This document shows, piece after piece, positions 27,103-38,974 of a DNA stretch of 64,000 nt. Origin of the DNA: Epiperipatus broadwayi (taxonomy: Eukaryota > Onychophora > Udeonychophora > Euonychophora > Peripatidae); assembly GCA_028023455.1 (NCBI GenBank), contig JAQFVV010012477.1, positions 3,925,365 through 3,989,364 of the forward strand. Direction: 5' to 3'. The notes under the pieces are model-generated. The model ran no database searches and was not told the DNA's origin. It saw nothing but the letters and a program-made list of their open reading frames with translations. A program made the translations under genes and the position numbers. The stretch's first letter is position 1. The number at the start of each line of letters is the position of its first letter.

Positions 27103-27218
27103 CAAGAGAAAGAAAGAAAGAAAGAAAGAGAAAGAGAGGGAGAGAGAGAGAGAGGGAGAGAGGGAGAGAGGGAGAGAGGGGGAGAGAGAGAGGGAGAGAG
27201 AGAGGGGAGAGAGAGAGA

Positions 27219-27299
<81 letters not shown>
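27103..27299. repeat. Polypurine (GAAA)n/(GAGAGG)n tract, ~200 bp
   Basis: An almost pure purine strand of GAAAGAAAG, then GAGAGGGAGAGA and finally (GA)n. ORFs on both strands across it are artefacts of the repeat. Long mirror-symmetric purine tracts can adopt triplex (H-DNA) structure. Confidence 0.97.
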
Positions 27300-27304
<5 letters not shown>

Positions 27305-27839
27305 TATCACTTATCTCCTTTGCATATTATTAATTTTATTTACATTTGAAAACTTTTTGCTTAATTTATAAAATTTTGGGATTGTCTCCTCTATGAAAAT
27401 TAGTTAAACGAATATATCAGTGTGGATTTACTGAATAAATAAAATATTTATTCACATAATCACTTTCTGCATATGAATATTTCCTTTCTTGTTTATTTAT
27501 TTTCATTTTGTATGTATAGAGAAGCATAAGTAAGCACACATGTTATTTTACAAAATATACTCACAATATAACTTTGGTATCACTAATGACAATAACTACA
27601 ATATACATAACTTATCTCAATAACAATATATTTTAATACACTCAGTTCTTTATTAATAATGTATACCTCTTCCCTTGGTTAATAATGTTAATCACTTAAA
27701 TTCTTAAGTTTACAAAATATATGATAAAAACAATAATAGCTAATAAATATACTAAGTATATAGCATTAACTCACCTGTAAGTATTAAAGCAGGTTGCTTG
27801 CATTAAAAATCTTTGAGAATATTTTCAATTTCAAGCTTT

Positions 27840-28030
27840 TAACTTGAATAGAAAAATGGAGTTAAATAAGATTTCAGAATATGACCGCATAATTTCCAAC
27901 TTTGGATCTGAAGCCTCACTGATACAAATAAAAGTAGAGAACAGTTTGGAGATGAGGATTAAAATGCACTACAATATGGTATTTACTGATTACTCAATCT
28001 TACTATCATTGGCACAATATCAGGACATTG
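27840..28030 (+). repeat. Partial copy of the 60.9-kb dispersed repeat
   Basis: The segment around AGATGAGGATTAAAATGCAC and TTTACTGATTACTCAATCTT aligns with 60885-61030 (GAATGAGGATTTGAGTGCAC, GTCACTGATCACTCAAGCTT). The 70-codon frame at 27844-28056 lies on this repeat and is not a credible gene. Confidence 0.55.
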
Positions 28031-28849
28031 CTTTTGTTTTATCATATATTATGTAGGTTAAAGAATCAAGTAATTTATTATGTTTCCGCTATACTGTTCA
28101 TTATATGTTATTAGTATATTTAGACAACAAATTATGTCAATTTAAGCAAATGAGATATAATTATTATTACCATCACCACCATCTACATTATTAGAGACAA
28201 TCAAGTCAATGTTAATGTCATGTAATTATCATGAATTTCATAATTTTACAGGCTATAGATATAGCAGAATTACAGAGGTGGGAATCCTAGGTTCTCAAAT
28301 GAAAAATGACTACACAGGGTTAGAATCAATGGAATGAATACCATATGTAGTGTGTTCTTATTACAATTGAAAATCAAAATTACTTTAAAAAAATTGAGGA
28401 TGCATAAAATGGAGAAAATGGAGATCCTCTAGAAATAATTGTTTTATATTGTTAATGTTATCACATTTCAGAAGATGCATCTTTTTCTAATAAAGCATAT
28501 TATTTTAAAGTTCCTAAATTTATACTGATTATTAATATAATGTCCTTCTAAACATGATAAAACTATGTTTATTTCAAAGCATGCTATGAAGCAAACAACT
28601 ATTGAGGAGAATTCAAATGACATTGCAATAAGAACTGGAATAGTATGTAACAAATATTTATAAAACTCCCAATGCAAATTGGCCCTACCATCCTTAATCT
28701 CCTTGCTCTTTCTTTATATATGGTATATTCTAATTCTCTAGCCAAGCAAATAGAAATATTTCATTCAGATAATTGGGAAGCAAAAACCAACTCTGATTTG
28801 CTTTGATGGATCATTACATCACAGTCAACATAAAGCAAATTTAGTCACT

Positions 28850-31080
28850 CTTGAAATTTACATTTCTGTAATTGATAGTTACCCTCAAGGAAAGCTGAAA
28901 CAAATATTATCTGAATCTCTCTTTGCTATGATAGATTTAAGAAATTCACAACAGCTGTCAAAAAGATTCATCCTCAATAATAACAAAAACAATTTACTCC
29001 ATCTGGAACAAAACCATCAGTGCTCTTTGTAATAAATATTTATTTACCAAAAATATGAAAATTTCCAGTAAGCTTATTATATCATTGGATGATGCTAAAA
29101 AGGAGGGTCTATGTAAAAATAAAATGACAAAATTTTATAAGATAAACTCACTTTTACAAAGGTTTAGTAATTGTAAAGCCATCTCTAAAAGAACTACTAC
29201 TGTTATGGCATATGAGCATACTAGTCTTCCATATCATATTTCTAAACCCAAAATTAACTGAAATGAAAAAAAAAGCAACATTAAACCTAAGCTATAAGTT
29301 TATCTTTCACAATATTCATGCTTCTTTAAAATAAGTCTAACATAATTACTAATATATATTTGATCTTAATTGATTTAAAACAGGAAAAATCCTAGGAGCA
29401 GATATCATACTGTCAAAATCTTTAAAAAAAATAGGACCTAAAGCCAAATTATGATTTGTAAAACTACACAACAACATTATTTATACAGAAACTATTATTC
29501 AATTTTCTCCTTTTCTTATGTATTGATTCTATATTTACATATCATACCATTTTCAACCTTCTTATACACTTAACAATACTTTTATATCGAAACTGTAAAA
29601 GTAAAGTTTTGGTATAAAAATATTGTTAAGTGTATGAGAAGGTTGGAAATAGTAGGATGTAGAAACTATTATACAAATCTGACATAAAAGCAAAACAAAT
29701 AAAACAAATAGATTTAACAATAATTAAAAAAAAAGACCACCATCATTGTTAAATGTTTCCTATAACCTATGCAAAAAATTTTATACTAATACATTTTTTG
29801 CCAATACTGTAGACATGATTTAGATAAGAAAAAATCCAGAAAACAAGTTGTATCTTCATTGATTCACATTGAAAAAAATGTTAAAAGAAATTAGAAAGTG
29901 GTGTTATCTTTACTGATGTAACATCTGCTTATGTTTCTATTTGGAAAAATAGTATTCTTCCAAAAGTTATTAGAATGCTTAAAATCAGAATAATCATTAA
30001 TTTAACTGACAAATTGCTTTTCAATAAAAAGTTTCAAGTGGCACAATATGAAATTCGTAGTAGATATAGCACTTTACAGAATGGCCAATCACAGAATTTA
30101 GTTATTTAATACATTCTTTAGTGAATTTTTAGAGATATAGAATAGTGGAAATATCTATATACTGATGACATTGCTTTGATTTTACAAACTAAATCTTTTT
30201 CAGAAATAGAAGTAATTCAGTAAGAATATCAAAAGTTTGGAAAGATTTTTCAAAGATTGAGATCTTACTCATAACACAATACAATATGTTCAATTTTAAG
30301 TCTAGACAAAGTATATTCTTGCAATCTGAATATATTTTGCAACAATAAACGCAAAGCGATTTAAAATTCTTAGTGTAATTTATTTTTCTCATTTATCTAA
30401 GATTAGATTTAAAATTCTAGAAATAACTCCCTCAGAAATTTGACAGTGAAGTTGTGACATAAGTACCTTATAGATGACTTTTAGCACTGGCATATTATGC
30501 TGGTGAATGTTGTGCACCTATTTGCAGAAAAAGAGTTCATGCTAAACCTCTGCTTGTTCAATTAAATATCAACAGAAATAATACAGATTGCATTCAAGTC
30601 TACACTTTTACAGTTATTTTCTGTTTGTTTACACACTTATTCAACAGATGTCAGAAGAAAATTGACTCACAGGAAATGCTTAAAAAGCTATTAAAATATC
30701 AGACGTATCAATAGCCTTCAATGTAGTACTAAAGTTTCAACACTTAAGATTATCTCAAATCAAGATCTTTCTTTTAGATGTTCAATGAAGAATTTTCACT
30801 TTAAGAATTAAGACACAAATAATTCTTAGGAGGTTCTTAACAAATTAATTTGTTTAGATTCAATAATAAACACAAATAAATTTGATTTCCCAGAGAGTTA
30901 CTGGAATTTATCCAATTGATTCAAGACAAACTAGGGTCATTGTGATTAATTGCTTTACAAATGAAATTTAACGTCCATTGAGCTATGTACATATAAACAA
31001 ACACAATCCACAAACCACACCATTAATGACTGTTGGATGTATACTTTCAAGAAATAATTGAAAATCACATTAAAACTATT
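28850..31080 (+). pseudogene. LINE ORF2 pseudogene: RT to C-terminal region
   Basis: A decayed plus-strand LINE polymerase read across frames. In order: a pre-RT region (about 28860-29420) with AERKAET/SRKAET-like text, ILGADIILSKSLKKIG (compare the usual A-PGxDxI-x-E block), a segment like YRPISLLN-x-SY-K (about 29740), IFTDVTSAYVSIWKN around 29906-29950 (catalytic block A; canonical FVDLSAAYDTVW), FNKKFQVAQYEIRSRYSTLQNGQSQNLV (two blocks, canonical NGVPQGSVL), YTDD at 30158-30169 (canonical YADD; catalytic aspartates present), AGECCAPICRKRVHAKPL (canonical AEYCAPVW), and WNLSN...NHTINDC ending near 31033, the usual QTMxHIVxxC tail. Stops and frameshifts make it inactive. The layout resembles the CR1/I/Jockey-like group; the exact clade is uncertain. 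It is interrupted at 29499-29672. Confidence 0.8.
29499..29672. mobile_element. Foldback insertion inside the LINE RT gene
   Basis: The 12-mer AGAAACTATTAT occurs at 29487-29498 and again at 29661-29672, and the LINE reading continues after the second copy with sequence that fits just upstream of the YRPISLL block. The intervening DNA contains a clean palindrome at 29541-29655: TTTTCAACCTTCTTATACAC and its inverse, with TTAACAATA pairing near the loop. This looks like one insertion event with a 12-bp duplication. That length is unusual for most DNA transposons, so the family is open. Confidence 0.65.
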
Positions 31081-31288
31081 AGAGAATATATCTCCTGATT
31101 GGATTCTCTATACGTTTTATATATGATCTTCTATAGATAGTTAAGCTGTCTAAAAATATCATATAATAAATAAAAAAACATCCTGTTTTATGATAATATA
31201 GTTTATCCATCTTATTTTTGAGTTTCCTTTCTCTCCCTTTCTGTATGTATGTACGTATATATACAAATATATATAATATATTTTTAAT

Positions 31289-31444
31289 AACTTTACTTAC
31301 TACCAATTACTGAGATATGATTTACAATGAAATACACATTATTTCTTTTTACTATACAATTGCAGATGTTGCAAAAATTAAAATAATTATTCAATATTCA
31401 TTTCACTGTAAATCATATCTCATTAATTGGTAGTAAGTAATTAC
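31289..31444. mobile_element. Foldback element (MITE-like), ~156 bp
   Basis: CTTACTACCAATTACTGAGA and ATATGATTTACAATGAAAT on the left pair with ATTTCACTGTAAATCATAT and CTCATTAATTGGTAGTAAG on the right, with an AT-rich unpaired middle of about 60 bp. It is adjacent to the 3' end of the LINE relic. No ORF belongs to it. Confidence 0.75.
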
Positions 31445-31629
31445 ATAGTCAGATGTATGTTGCCATGTAACATGTTTTGCCATTAGATTTAAATCAACAC
31501 ATCCTAATAGTTATTATCATTATTTTTCTACAGTAGTAAACCCTCTATATATCAGTGCCATCAAGTACAATCCCTAGTAATTAATGAATGGAAGGTTTGT
31601 GCATAAAATTTCTATCTAATGCCTACTCA

Positions 31630-31700
31630 TTCAATATTCCCAGACTAGTTTTCAGCTTGTGGCTTCCATCAATGAGGAACCTTAGATCTGAGAGCACTGC
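31630..31700 (+). repeat. Diverged fragment of the 50-kb repeat unit
   Basis: CCAGACTAGTTTTCAGCTTG, then TGGCTTCCATCAATGAGGA, matches the CCAACTGGTTTCGAGCTTAT / GGCTCACATCAGTGGAGAG portion of the repeats at 49.9-50.9 kb with several changes. It shows that the unit is dispersed, not confined to the 50-kb cluster. Confidence 0.45.
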
Positions 31701-33340
31701 ACCTAGATCTTAAGATCTAATGCATCCCTCCAGCAGTCATCTTTTATCTATTTAGTTAACTATAAATCTATCATCCTAAAATAAAAACACTATAATGTTT
31801 TCAATCCAAACTCATTTTCTTGTATAGTCATATAGATCTGAATCCAGTTCAGTATCTATACATTTTGGTATCTTTGGTTTTTTAAAAACCAGTCACCATT
31901 TTCTTATGGGGAGAATTAGTATAAAATCTCTAAATCATTCTACTTATCAAAATAAACAAAAATGGAAATCTAAACTTCAGACTTTAAAACATCAGACTCT
32001 GCTTTGAGATTAGATAATGTGGGGGGAAAATAATAATTTTTTCTTTTTTCTTCCATGTCAATTTTTAAAATTATATGCTTACATTTATATATACTTCATT
32101 AATAAAGATGCAGTAGGTTTTCAAATTATTATTATTATTTTATTTTATCTCAAATTACTTTGTTTATGGGTGTGTTGGAATATAAATGTAGGAGTGAAAT
32201 TTTTCTTAATTAGATTTAACCATATTATTATTAAGTTTACCACTAATTAATGCATTTTTGTTTCTTCTTTGACTGAAAAATTAACAGAAGCATTTCTGCT
32301 TATAATTTAATTACTTCTTTGTTGTGTTGTTTTTTAAACATATGTTTATATATGTTTAATTTATTTTTTCATCTGATATTAAATATAAATATATAAATAT
32401 AATTCTGGTTCTTAAAAGTTAGAAATTTCAATCTTATGCTTGAATTATCCATATGTTGAATTGCGTGACCTTGATCTTTTCTAAAATGTAATTTTATTTT
32501 ATTGCACACATGTCATTTCAGCTGCACTATATTATAGCCATCTACATGTGCCCACTGTCTTTCACTATGCATGCATTTTAGCATTTTGCAAACAAACTTT
32601 ACCAGTCAGGTAAGCTTAGTGATAATAAATACCTGGATCTCTATTAAGATCAATATTCCATAACACAGACTTTTGCAAAATAGGTACTGGTTTCTATCCA
32701 TTTTCAACATTTTGTGAAAAGGTGAAAATTCAGCTCACTGTAGGAACATTGTTCAATTTTTTCCCAACAATCTATCACATCACAATCATCAATCATCACA
32801 GATACTCAGATCATTCTACTGGATTTGATGAACAATCTTCAATTGTCAGTTGAAATAGAGATGAACAAAAAGATCATCAAACTTATGTAGATCTTTCAAT
32901 ACATTTTTTTATTCCATTATTCTCTCACAAATGAAGAATTGTTGAAGAAAATAATAATATTCCAGTTTTCAATGAAACACATATTTTCCAAACTCCACCT
33001 TTATCAGATTTTTCATTTCTTGGTCATGCTGCTCTCTATATAAAAATAAACTGTATTTAAGTTTAAACATATCATTGTTGCTTAAAGTAAGATCATTTAC
33101 TTTAAAATTAACCCAATTAACAGGGGGGAAAAGTAATAAACATAATATTACTTACAATAACATGCCATCTGGACAGAATTTTGAGAACAGTTTCGTATTT
33201 GATCAAAATAAAAATTGTAACATGTAATTGTACTAATTGTATAAAATTTCATAATTTTGAATGGTGAAGATAAATATATAAATACTTGACCATTTCTGAG
33301 TATTTGTTTTCTATATATTGTAATGTCCACTACTTATTTT
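31700..33340. other. Non-genic stretch with one half foldback copy
   Basis: At about 32655-32735 the sequence TACTGGTTTCTATCCATTTT, then CAACATTTTGTG, matches one arm of the element at 41064-41293. The remainder holds no ORF or RNA gene that I recognise. Confidence 0.45.
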
Positions 33341-34020
33341 GTGTTTTAAATGAGTTAACTACTCGTACTCAGTGACCAAATTACGTCCTATCTATTAAAT
33401 TTGTTTCGTCAGACAATTCAGTAAGATTTAATGGACGCAATTATTTTTCCTGGTCACACAACACATTTTAAACTAATGTAGCTACTAAAATAATGGGATC
33501 GAGTAAGCCAGCTTTTAATTTATTTGAAAAGCGCCATAATTCTATATTAAAATTCACTGGCAAACATCCCTTTTTTATTTATTTAGCTACGATGAAATTA
33601 TCTAGAAACTCTGGAGGATTGAGTTTCGGTATAGTGTTGGCAGGGTAAATTATATTTTCAAATCATAATTAATTTTAATAAATTTATTAATAATCATTAA
33701 TAATGTACAATGAATAGGGGTATTAAAAATAAAGATTTTTATTTTAACAAATTAAAATATAAATAATAAAAAAAACAAAAGCATTATGATTTAATTAATT
33801 GGAAAGATGACACACACGCTAATCTAGATATGAATTAATTAATAATAACAAAACAGTTCAATGATTATAGTTCTTGGGTACACAAGAGTCTCTTGAAGAA
33901 TAAAATTTGAAGTCTTGATCGGGATTATTTTGATATCAATTTTTCGAATTGTTTGCAAACTTTGTCACAATTAGGAAAATTTACTCTTAACTTACCGGTA
34001 AGTTGGTATGTGTTTTTGGG
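33340..34020. other. CpG-retaining patch
   Basis: CpG is relatively frequent here (CTCGTACTC, TTACGTCC, TTTCGTCAG, GGACGC, ATCGAG, AAGCGCC, TTTCGG). No coding frame or transposon is recognised. Together with the tandem duplication that follows it forms a 1.1-kb compositional island. Confidence 0.35.
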
Positions 34021-34087
34021 ATCCCGAGCTCCTAAAAATTTCCATCAGTCTCTCCTGCCACATCTTCCATTATTGTTCCATTCTATA

Positions 34088-34375
34088 ACCAGAGAAAAGG
34101 CATGGCTGTTGTGACCCTTTTATTGCAAAAAAGCAGTCTTCACAAGACCTGTTTCCATTGCTTGCTTGACGATTAGGTACTGCAAGTGGCATACCTGTGC
34201 AGACGTCTATTACTGCCACAGGTTATGTTCATGGAGAAAAGGCATGGTTGTCATGACCCTTTTATCGCAAAAAGCGGTCTTCACAAGCCCATCTCCATTG
34301 CTTGCTTGACGATTGGGTACTGCAAGTGGCATACCTGTGCAAACATCTATTACTACCACAGGTTATGCTCATGGA
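34088..34375. repeat. Two-copy tandem repeat, ~141-bp unit
   Basis: Two nearly identical units beginning GAGAAAAGGCATGG and containing GCGGTCTTCACAAG, TTGCTTGACGATTGGGTACT and GTGGCATACCTGTGC, and ending CCACAGGTTATG-TCATGG. The copies start at about 34092 and 34234. GC content is much higher than in the flanks. A 108-codon plus-strand frame (34186-34512) runs across the second copy and beyond; its repeated peptide comes from the duplication and I recognise no domain. It may be a fragment of a longer repeat or a duplicated exon of unknown origin. Confidence 0.7.
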
Positions 34376-34984
34376 AACCTCCAGCTTTCAGACATGTAAC
34401 TAGAAGATATAGAGAAGATCTAGATCGAGGTTGTCCTCCTCCTTTTATACCCCGATCCAGTTTTGAAACTTCGCATATCTTTTGTTTGTTCTTTTATCAG
34501 CATATAAGATAATAATCTTCTACATTTTCTCTTAAATTTAAGTTACAAAGTTATTATTTTTTTTTAGCATAATTCTGCCATCTTTAATTATTAAAGAGAT
34601 TTTTCTAATTGTAATGTTTTTACTTTTGGAATTTTTACTTTTCTAGATCAGTAATCTGCATGTCATTTATTCTTTCCAATTTAACTTTTATTTTTAATTA
34701 CATAAAAAAAATACGAACGACAATTTTAACTTTCATTGTACGTTTTTTTTTAAAAAATAAATTATACTAATCAGAAAAAATCTAAAAATGTTTTTCTTTT
34801 AAAAGATCGCTAAATTTACTTTTTTTTAAGTTTTTAAATATCTTACCGGATGCCAATATATTTGTACCATATAAACAAACAGTACAATATAAAGAAAATA
34901 ATGTGTCTAAATTGAATGAAAAATGATTGAATCTATTGCATAAATATAAAAATTGTGGAAATGTGAATTAAATATATGTTTAAT

Positions 34985-35515
34985 ATTTAATGTAAAATTA
35001 AAGTACTTTGTGTAGTACTTTTGGAAGAAATAACTTAATATTAAAAGGAAATATGCCTATGAGTTTGAAAAGGAAGGTTTTTAATAGATGTGTTTTACCA
35101 GTTCTTAGTTATGGATCTTGGACTTGGACACTTAATAGAAGATCAATATAGTAACTTCAGACCACTCAAAAAAGTATGGGGAGATGTATGTTAGGAGTGA
35201 CAAGAAGAGATTGAAAACACAATACATGGGTAAGAGAACAAACAGGTGTTACTAATATTGTTGAAATAATTAAAAAAAACTGTAGTGGAGTTGGGCTGGA
35301 CATATTGCTAGAAGAGATGATAATAGATGGACAATTGAAATATTAAACTGGATTCCAAGAGATTATAAAAAACTCAGAAAGAGACCACATGTAAGATGGA
35401 TGGATGAAATAAGAGGGTGTGCAAAGATGATGAGGAGAAGAGAGGCTAGAGATCGGAGAAGATGGAACTTGGAAAGACCTTTATTCTGCAGTGAATTGAT
35501 AATGGTTGACGATAT
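34985..35515 (+). pseudogene. 5'-truncated LINE copy, post-RT region
   Basis: It starts at or just before GGAAGAAATAACTTAATATT, matching the 60-kb copy (GGTAGAAATAACTCGATACT). Readable pieces in order: FNRCVLPVLSYGSWTWTL, LQTTQKSMGRCMLG, NTWVREQTGVTNIVEIIKK, the GHI-RRDD segment (about 35300), RWTIEILNWIPRDYK, KRPHVRWMDEIRGCAK and RREARDRRRWNLE, ending near 35513 with VDD and then a short TA run. Two stops after RSI and several frame changes make it dead. It covers the C-terminal end of the polymerase ORF of the same RTE-like family as the copies at 24, 37, 43 and 60 kb. Confidence 0.85.
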
Positions 35516-35529
35516 ATATATATATGGTA

Positions 35530-37130
35530 ATAAATTCTAATATCAAAAATTTATAATACTAAGTTTAATAGTGAAGTTATTTAAAAACAGCTATAATCTA
35601 AGAAAATATTTTAATAATATGTGCTTAAAAATTTGAATTATGTATATATACATGATTAGTAAAATTATTAGAATTACATTTTAAATTGTTATTTGAATTT
35701 GTGACTTATTTGATCACGACTATACAAAGATTGCTATTAAATATAACAATTCATCTTGTAGTGTATCAACGTTGATTTATTATTCATATTAAAACATGGA
35801 AGTTAAATAAAAGTGTACCATTTTTTGTTGATTAATGAATTAATATTGTTATGAGAAAGAGAGTATTATTTACAAGTTTATTAAAATGATTAGAAAATCT
35901 GATATATGATTTGGCATTTAAAATTTCTTACTTTATAAACTATAGAGGTCAAATAATACTGAGACACTTTTTTAAAACTTCCAAACAGACTTAGGATTCT
36001 GCTTCAGGTTGTCTATTCACAATCAATTATTAGTTGAAAAATAGGTTTCTAACTATTCTTAGCTAAAAGACAAATAAAAATTCTCACCAGTCGAGCAATT
36101 GGAAAATGTAATGCTGAGTTGTGGAATAGGCTATTTAAAAGTTTTTTTTTTTTTGCCTTATATATACACATTAAAATATTTTCAAGGATAAAAGATAATA
36201 GTTTTTGATTATTTGATGGCAAATTTTATTTATATGGCTTAAATCTGTCCTAATGCCTGAAAAAAAAAAAACAGTAGTGATCAAAATTTTTCCCTATTAA
36301 ATTATATGTTGACAATTAAATAAAATAATTATATATATATATAAAATAAGTTACAAAGCAGCTAATGTTTTCATGCAATTGCAAATACACTTTTTTCAGA
36401 ACTCTATATAATTCAACTAGTTTAGATCAGTTCAATTTTATAAGATATTATCTGTGAATTTAATTAAACTTAGAACAAGTTCATGCCTAAATTGTTTCTT
36501 TCGATTAAATATGTCAAGTGTTTTACTGAAAGCAAGTGGAAGTAGATAAATAACACAGTACTAAGAAAATAATTAAATAGTTAATTTTTTTGAAGGGTCT
36601 TGTGATTTTACGAATCTTTAATTTGCTAATGCTTTCCACTCCCTTAACAATATATTATCTAGCATTCACATCACCATAAGCTCAGAGATAATTCTGTAAA
36701 CATAGATAATGCTTTAATGAACTACAATATTTTTTGATACAAGACACAAATGTCAGATTCTCGTGATGTATTTCTAAAAGTAAGATTCCACATTGAAGTG
36801 TATTAACAAATGATAAAATATCTCCAATGATAATCATGCCATTGGTAAACTTGGTCCTCATTAATGGTCATTGCCATATTTCTTTAATATAATTCACTAT
36901 AAAATATTATCTTTGCTGAACTGTTTTAAAAAAACAACACACATATATATCACCACTTGAAGCTTTTATGGTTCTTGTAGTGCAATATTAAAGATCTAAC
37001 TATCATTATTTGGGGATTCAAATCTGGATGAAGCAATTCATTTTTTTATTGTTAGGTACTGTAGGTTTCTAAACAATAATATAATTATTTTTATGACTGT
37101 TTGGTGTAGATGATTCATCATCAACTGGTC
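35530..37130. other. AT-rich non-genic stretch
   Basis: No gene or transposon is recognised. It contains a T14 homopolymer near 36140 and a short (TA)n near 36330. Confidence 0.5.
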
Positions 37131-37138
37131 TAATTAAT

Positions 37139-37620
37139 CATTCATTTACCATCATTTTCAACCATTATTGGCCCACTGCAGGATAAAGTTCTCTTCAAGT
37201 TAAATTTATTGTTCCAATCTCTAGTCTGTCTTCTCCATATCACCTCAGCTTCCCTCCTTATTTCACCTATTCATCTCACATGCAGTCTCTTTCTAGGTAT
37301 TTTATAATCTTTTGGAAACCAGTTTAAAATTTCAACTTCTCATCTATCATCATCTCTTCTAGTTATATGCCCTACCCAACTCCACCTTGGTCTTTTAATT
37401 CTTTCATACCTGTTTGTTCTCTCGCACATGTATTTCATTTTTGATCTTTTCATGTGATTCTTAATGTACATCTTTCCATACTTTATTGAGTTGTCTGAAG
37501 TCTCTGCATTTGTTAAGTGTCCAAGTTTTAGATCCATAAGTAAGAACTAGTAAAATACATTTATTAAAAATCTTTCTTTTCAAACACATAAGCATATTTC
37601 CTTTTTTTTTCTTAATAGAT
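37139..37620 (-). pseudogene. 5'-truncated LINE copy on the minus strand
   Basis: On the minus strand it reads from GGAAATATGC (about 37600) through LKRKIFNKCILLVLTYGSKTW, an altered middle, VREN-Q, RPRWSWVGHITRRDDDR (part of the 65-codon frame 37340-37537), and a tail homologous to RWMDEIR/RRWN, ending near 37139 in ATGATGGTAAATGAAT. It is the same family as the copy at 35 kb but in the opposite orientation. Relative to the other copies, the segment between TLNK and VREN is diverged. Multiple stops are present. Confidence 0.85.
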
Positions 37621-37629
37621 ATTTACTAG

Positions 37630-38860
37630 TCTAATTGTTATTGAGATAAAGATTCCAGTTTTATCTTTGGTTGATCTCACATGAATATCGAAGATACTGA
37701 TTATAACAGCAAAAACTACTTTTAATGCAGACTTTAAGAAAGTTATATTTCTGCAAGCATTGAGACCATATTTTTGCCTATAATATTTGTTTTTCTTTGA
37801 TTAATTTTTATTACATTTTTTATGTTTGTTAGTAATTGACTTTTTTTGGTTATTAGCAAATTACTCCTACCTCTGAGCCATATATAAATATATTTATTAT
37901 TTATTATGTTGATACATAAATCTTAATTTATTTTTTATTATTAAAACCTATTAGCTGAATTGAAAATGAAGGAATTAACCGTACAAGATTAAACTTATAA
38001 GACCCATTTTAATTACCCTCGAGAAAATGAATTATTTAAATTAGGATTTAAATAATATAAACTAATCGAATTAAAGAACAGAAGATGCTCGAAGTAAAAA
38101 CTTTATTTGAGTCAGCCGTCTTGAGAAAAGAGATTGTACAAATTTCTTTTGTTGTTTTTCTTTATCTACATTTCTTTCTCTTTTTTCATCTTTTCTTTAT
38201 GAGAATTTATTTGAAGATTATTTAAAAAAAGTGTCAGATAAAAAATAGACATTAGTAAACAAAAAGAAAAAAAGAAAAAAACATTTTTTTTTGAAGGCAA
38301 AAAACAAAACAGGTTGAATGTTTAGCTATAAGTAACAATAGTACCTGTAAAACATTTTGCTTTAAAAACTATTTAAAAACAGCATTGCCATGGTAACGAA
38401 GATATGAAACATCGGAAGCTACTAAGATATCTTTTTAAAAATTATATTTTGTAAAGTTAACAACCTATTCAACTTTAGATTTACAAGTATAAATCTTTTT
38501 ATCTGCATATATACACTATATATAAATAAATAAACATAGGATTGCTTAGGAGATTATGTGACATTAGAATAATCAAGTTAGAAGGGAGAAGGGTTTGAAC
38601 ATAACAGTTTATTTCAATTAACAAAACGGACCCCCCCCACCTTTACTAAGAATCAATCCAGGAATCTGTACCTTTTGAATTTGTCATTCTATTTTTGTGT
38701 TAAATTAGATATGCATCGGAAACTGATAGTCGAATGGTTTTGCTCAGGAGAGGCTGAAGCATCAAAGTGACAGCTTAAACACGGAGCTCGACATTTTTAG
38801 CTTCAATTTTATTATGTTTCCGCTGTTCAAAACCGCATAGAGCACATTTCAGTAATTTGA
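37630..38860. other. Non-genic stretch
   Basis: AT-rich with a modest rise in CpG around 37980-38130 and 38690-38850. A C8 run at 38631-38638 stands out in this composition. No coding region is seen. Confidence 0.45.
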
Positions 38861-38874
38861 AACTCATGACTATA

Positions 38875-38972
38875 AAGAGTTGTGGCCTAGCGGTTAACAT
38901 AGCTGCCTTCCAAGCAGCTGGCCCGGGTTCGCTTCCCAGTCAACGCATTTGATATAGGAAAAAAAAATCTGA
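38875..38972 (+). mobile_element. tRNA-Gly-like SINE relic
   Basis: It contains an A box (TGGCCTAGCGGTT), a perfect anticodon stem GCTGC/GCAGC around the 7-nt loop CTTCCAA (anticodon TCC, glycine) and a B box (GGGTTCGCTTCCC), followed by GTCAACGC and a tail ending in A9. The spacing is that of a tRNA, but acceptor pairing is only partial (GTTG/CAAC), and it continues into a non-tRNA tail like those of the copies at 42.3 and 52.6 kb. I therefore call it a SINE head, not a functional tRNA gene. Confidence 0.7.
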
Positions 38973-38974
38973 AT

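Noticed and set aside
27039-27371. 110- and 70-codon charged or Ser/Leu-rich frames
   Set aside because: Translation of the GA microsatellite.
36990-37050. A fourth SINE head (GGGATTCAAATCTGG)
   Set aside because: B-box-like only; no A box or tRNA fold could be drawn.
38875-38945. Functional tRNA-Gly gene
   Set aside because: Good anticodon arm and B box, but a weak acceptor stem and a continuing SINE-type tail with A9; a SINE head is the better explanation.
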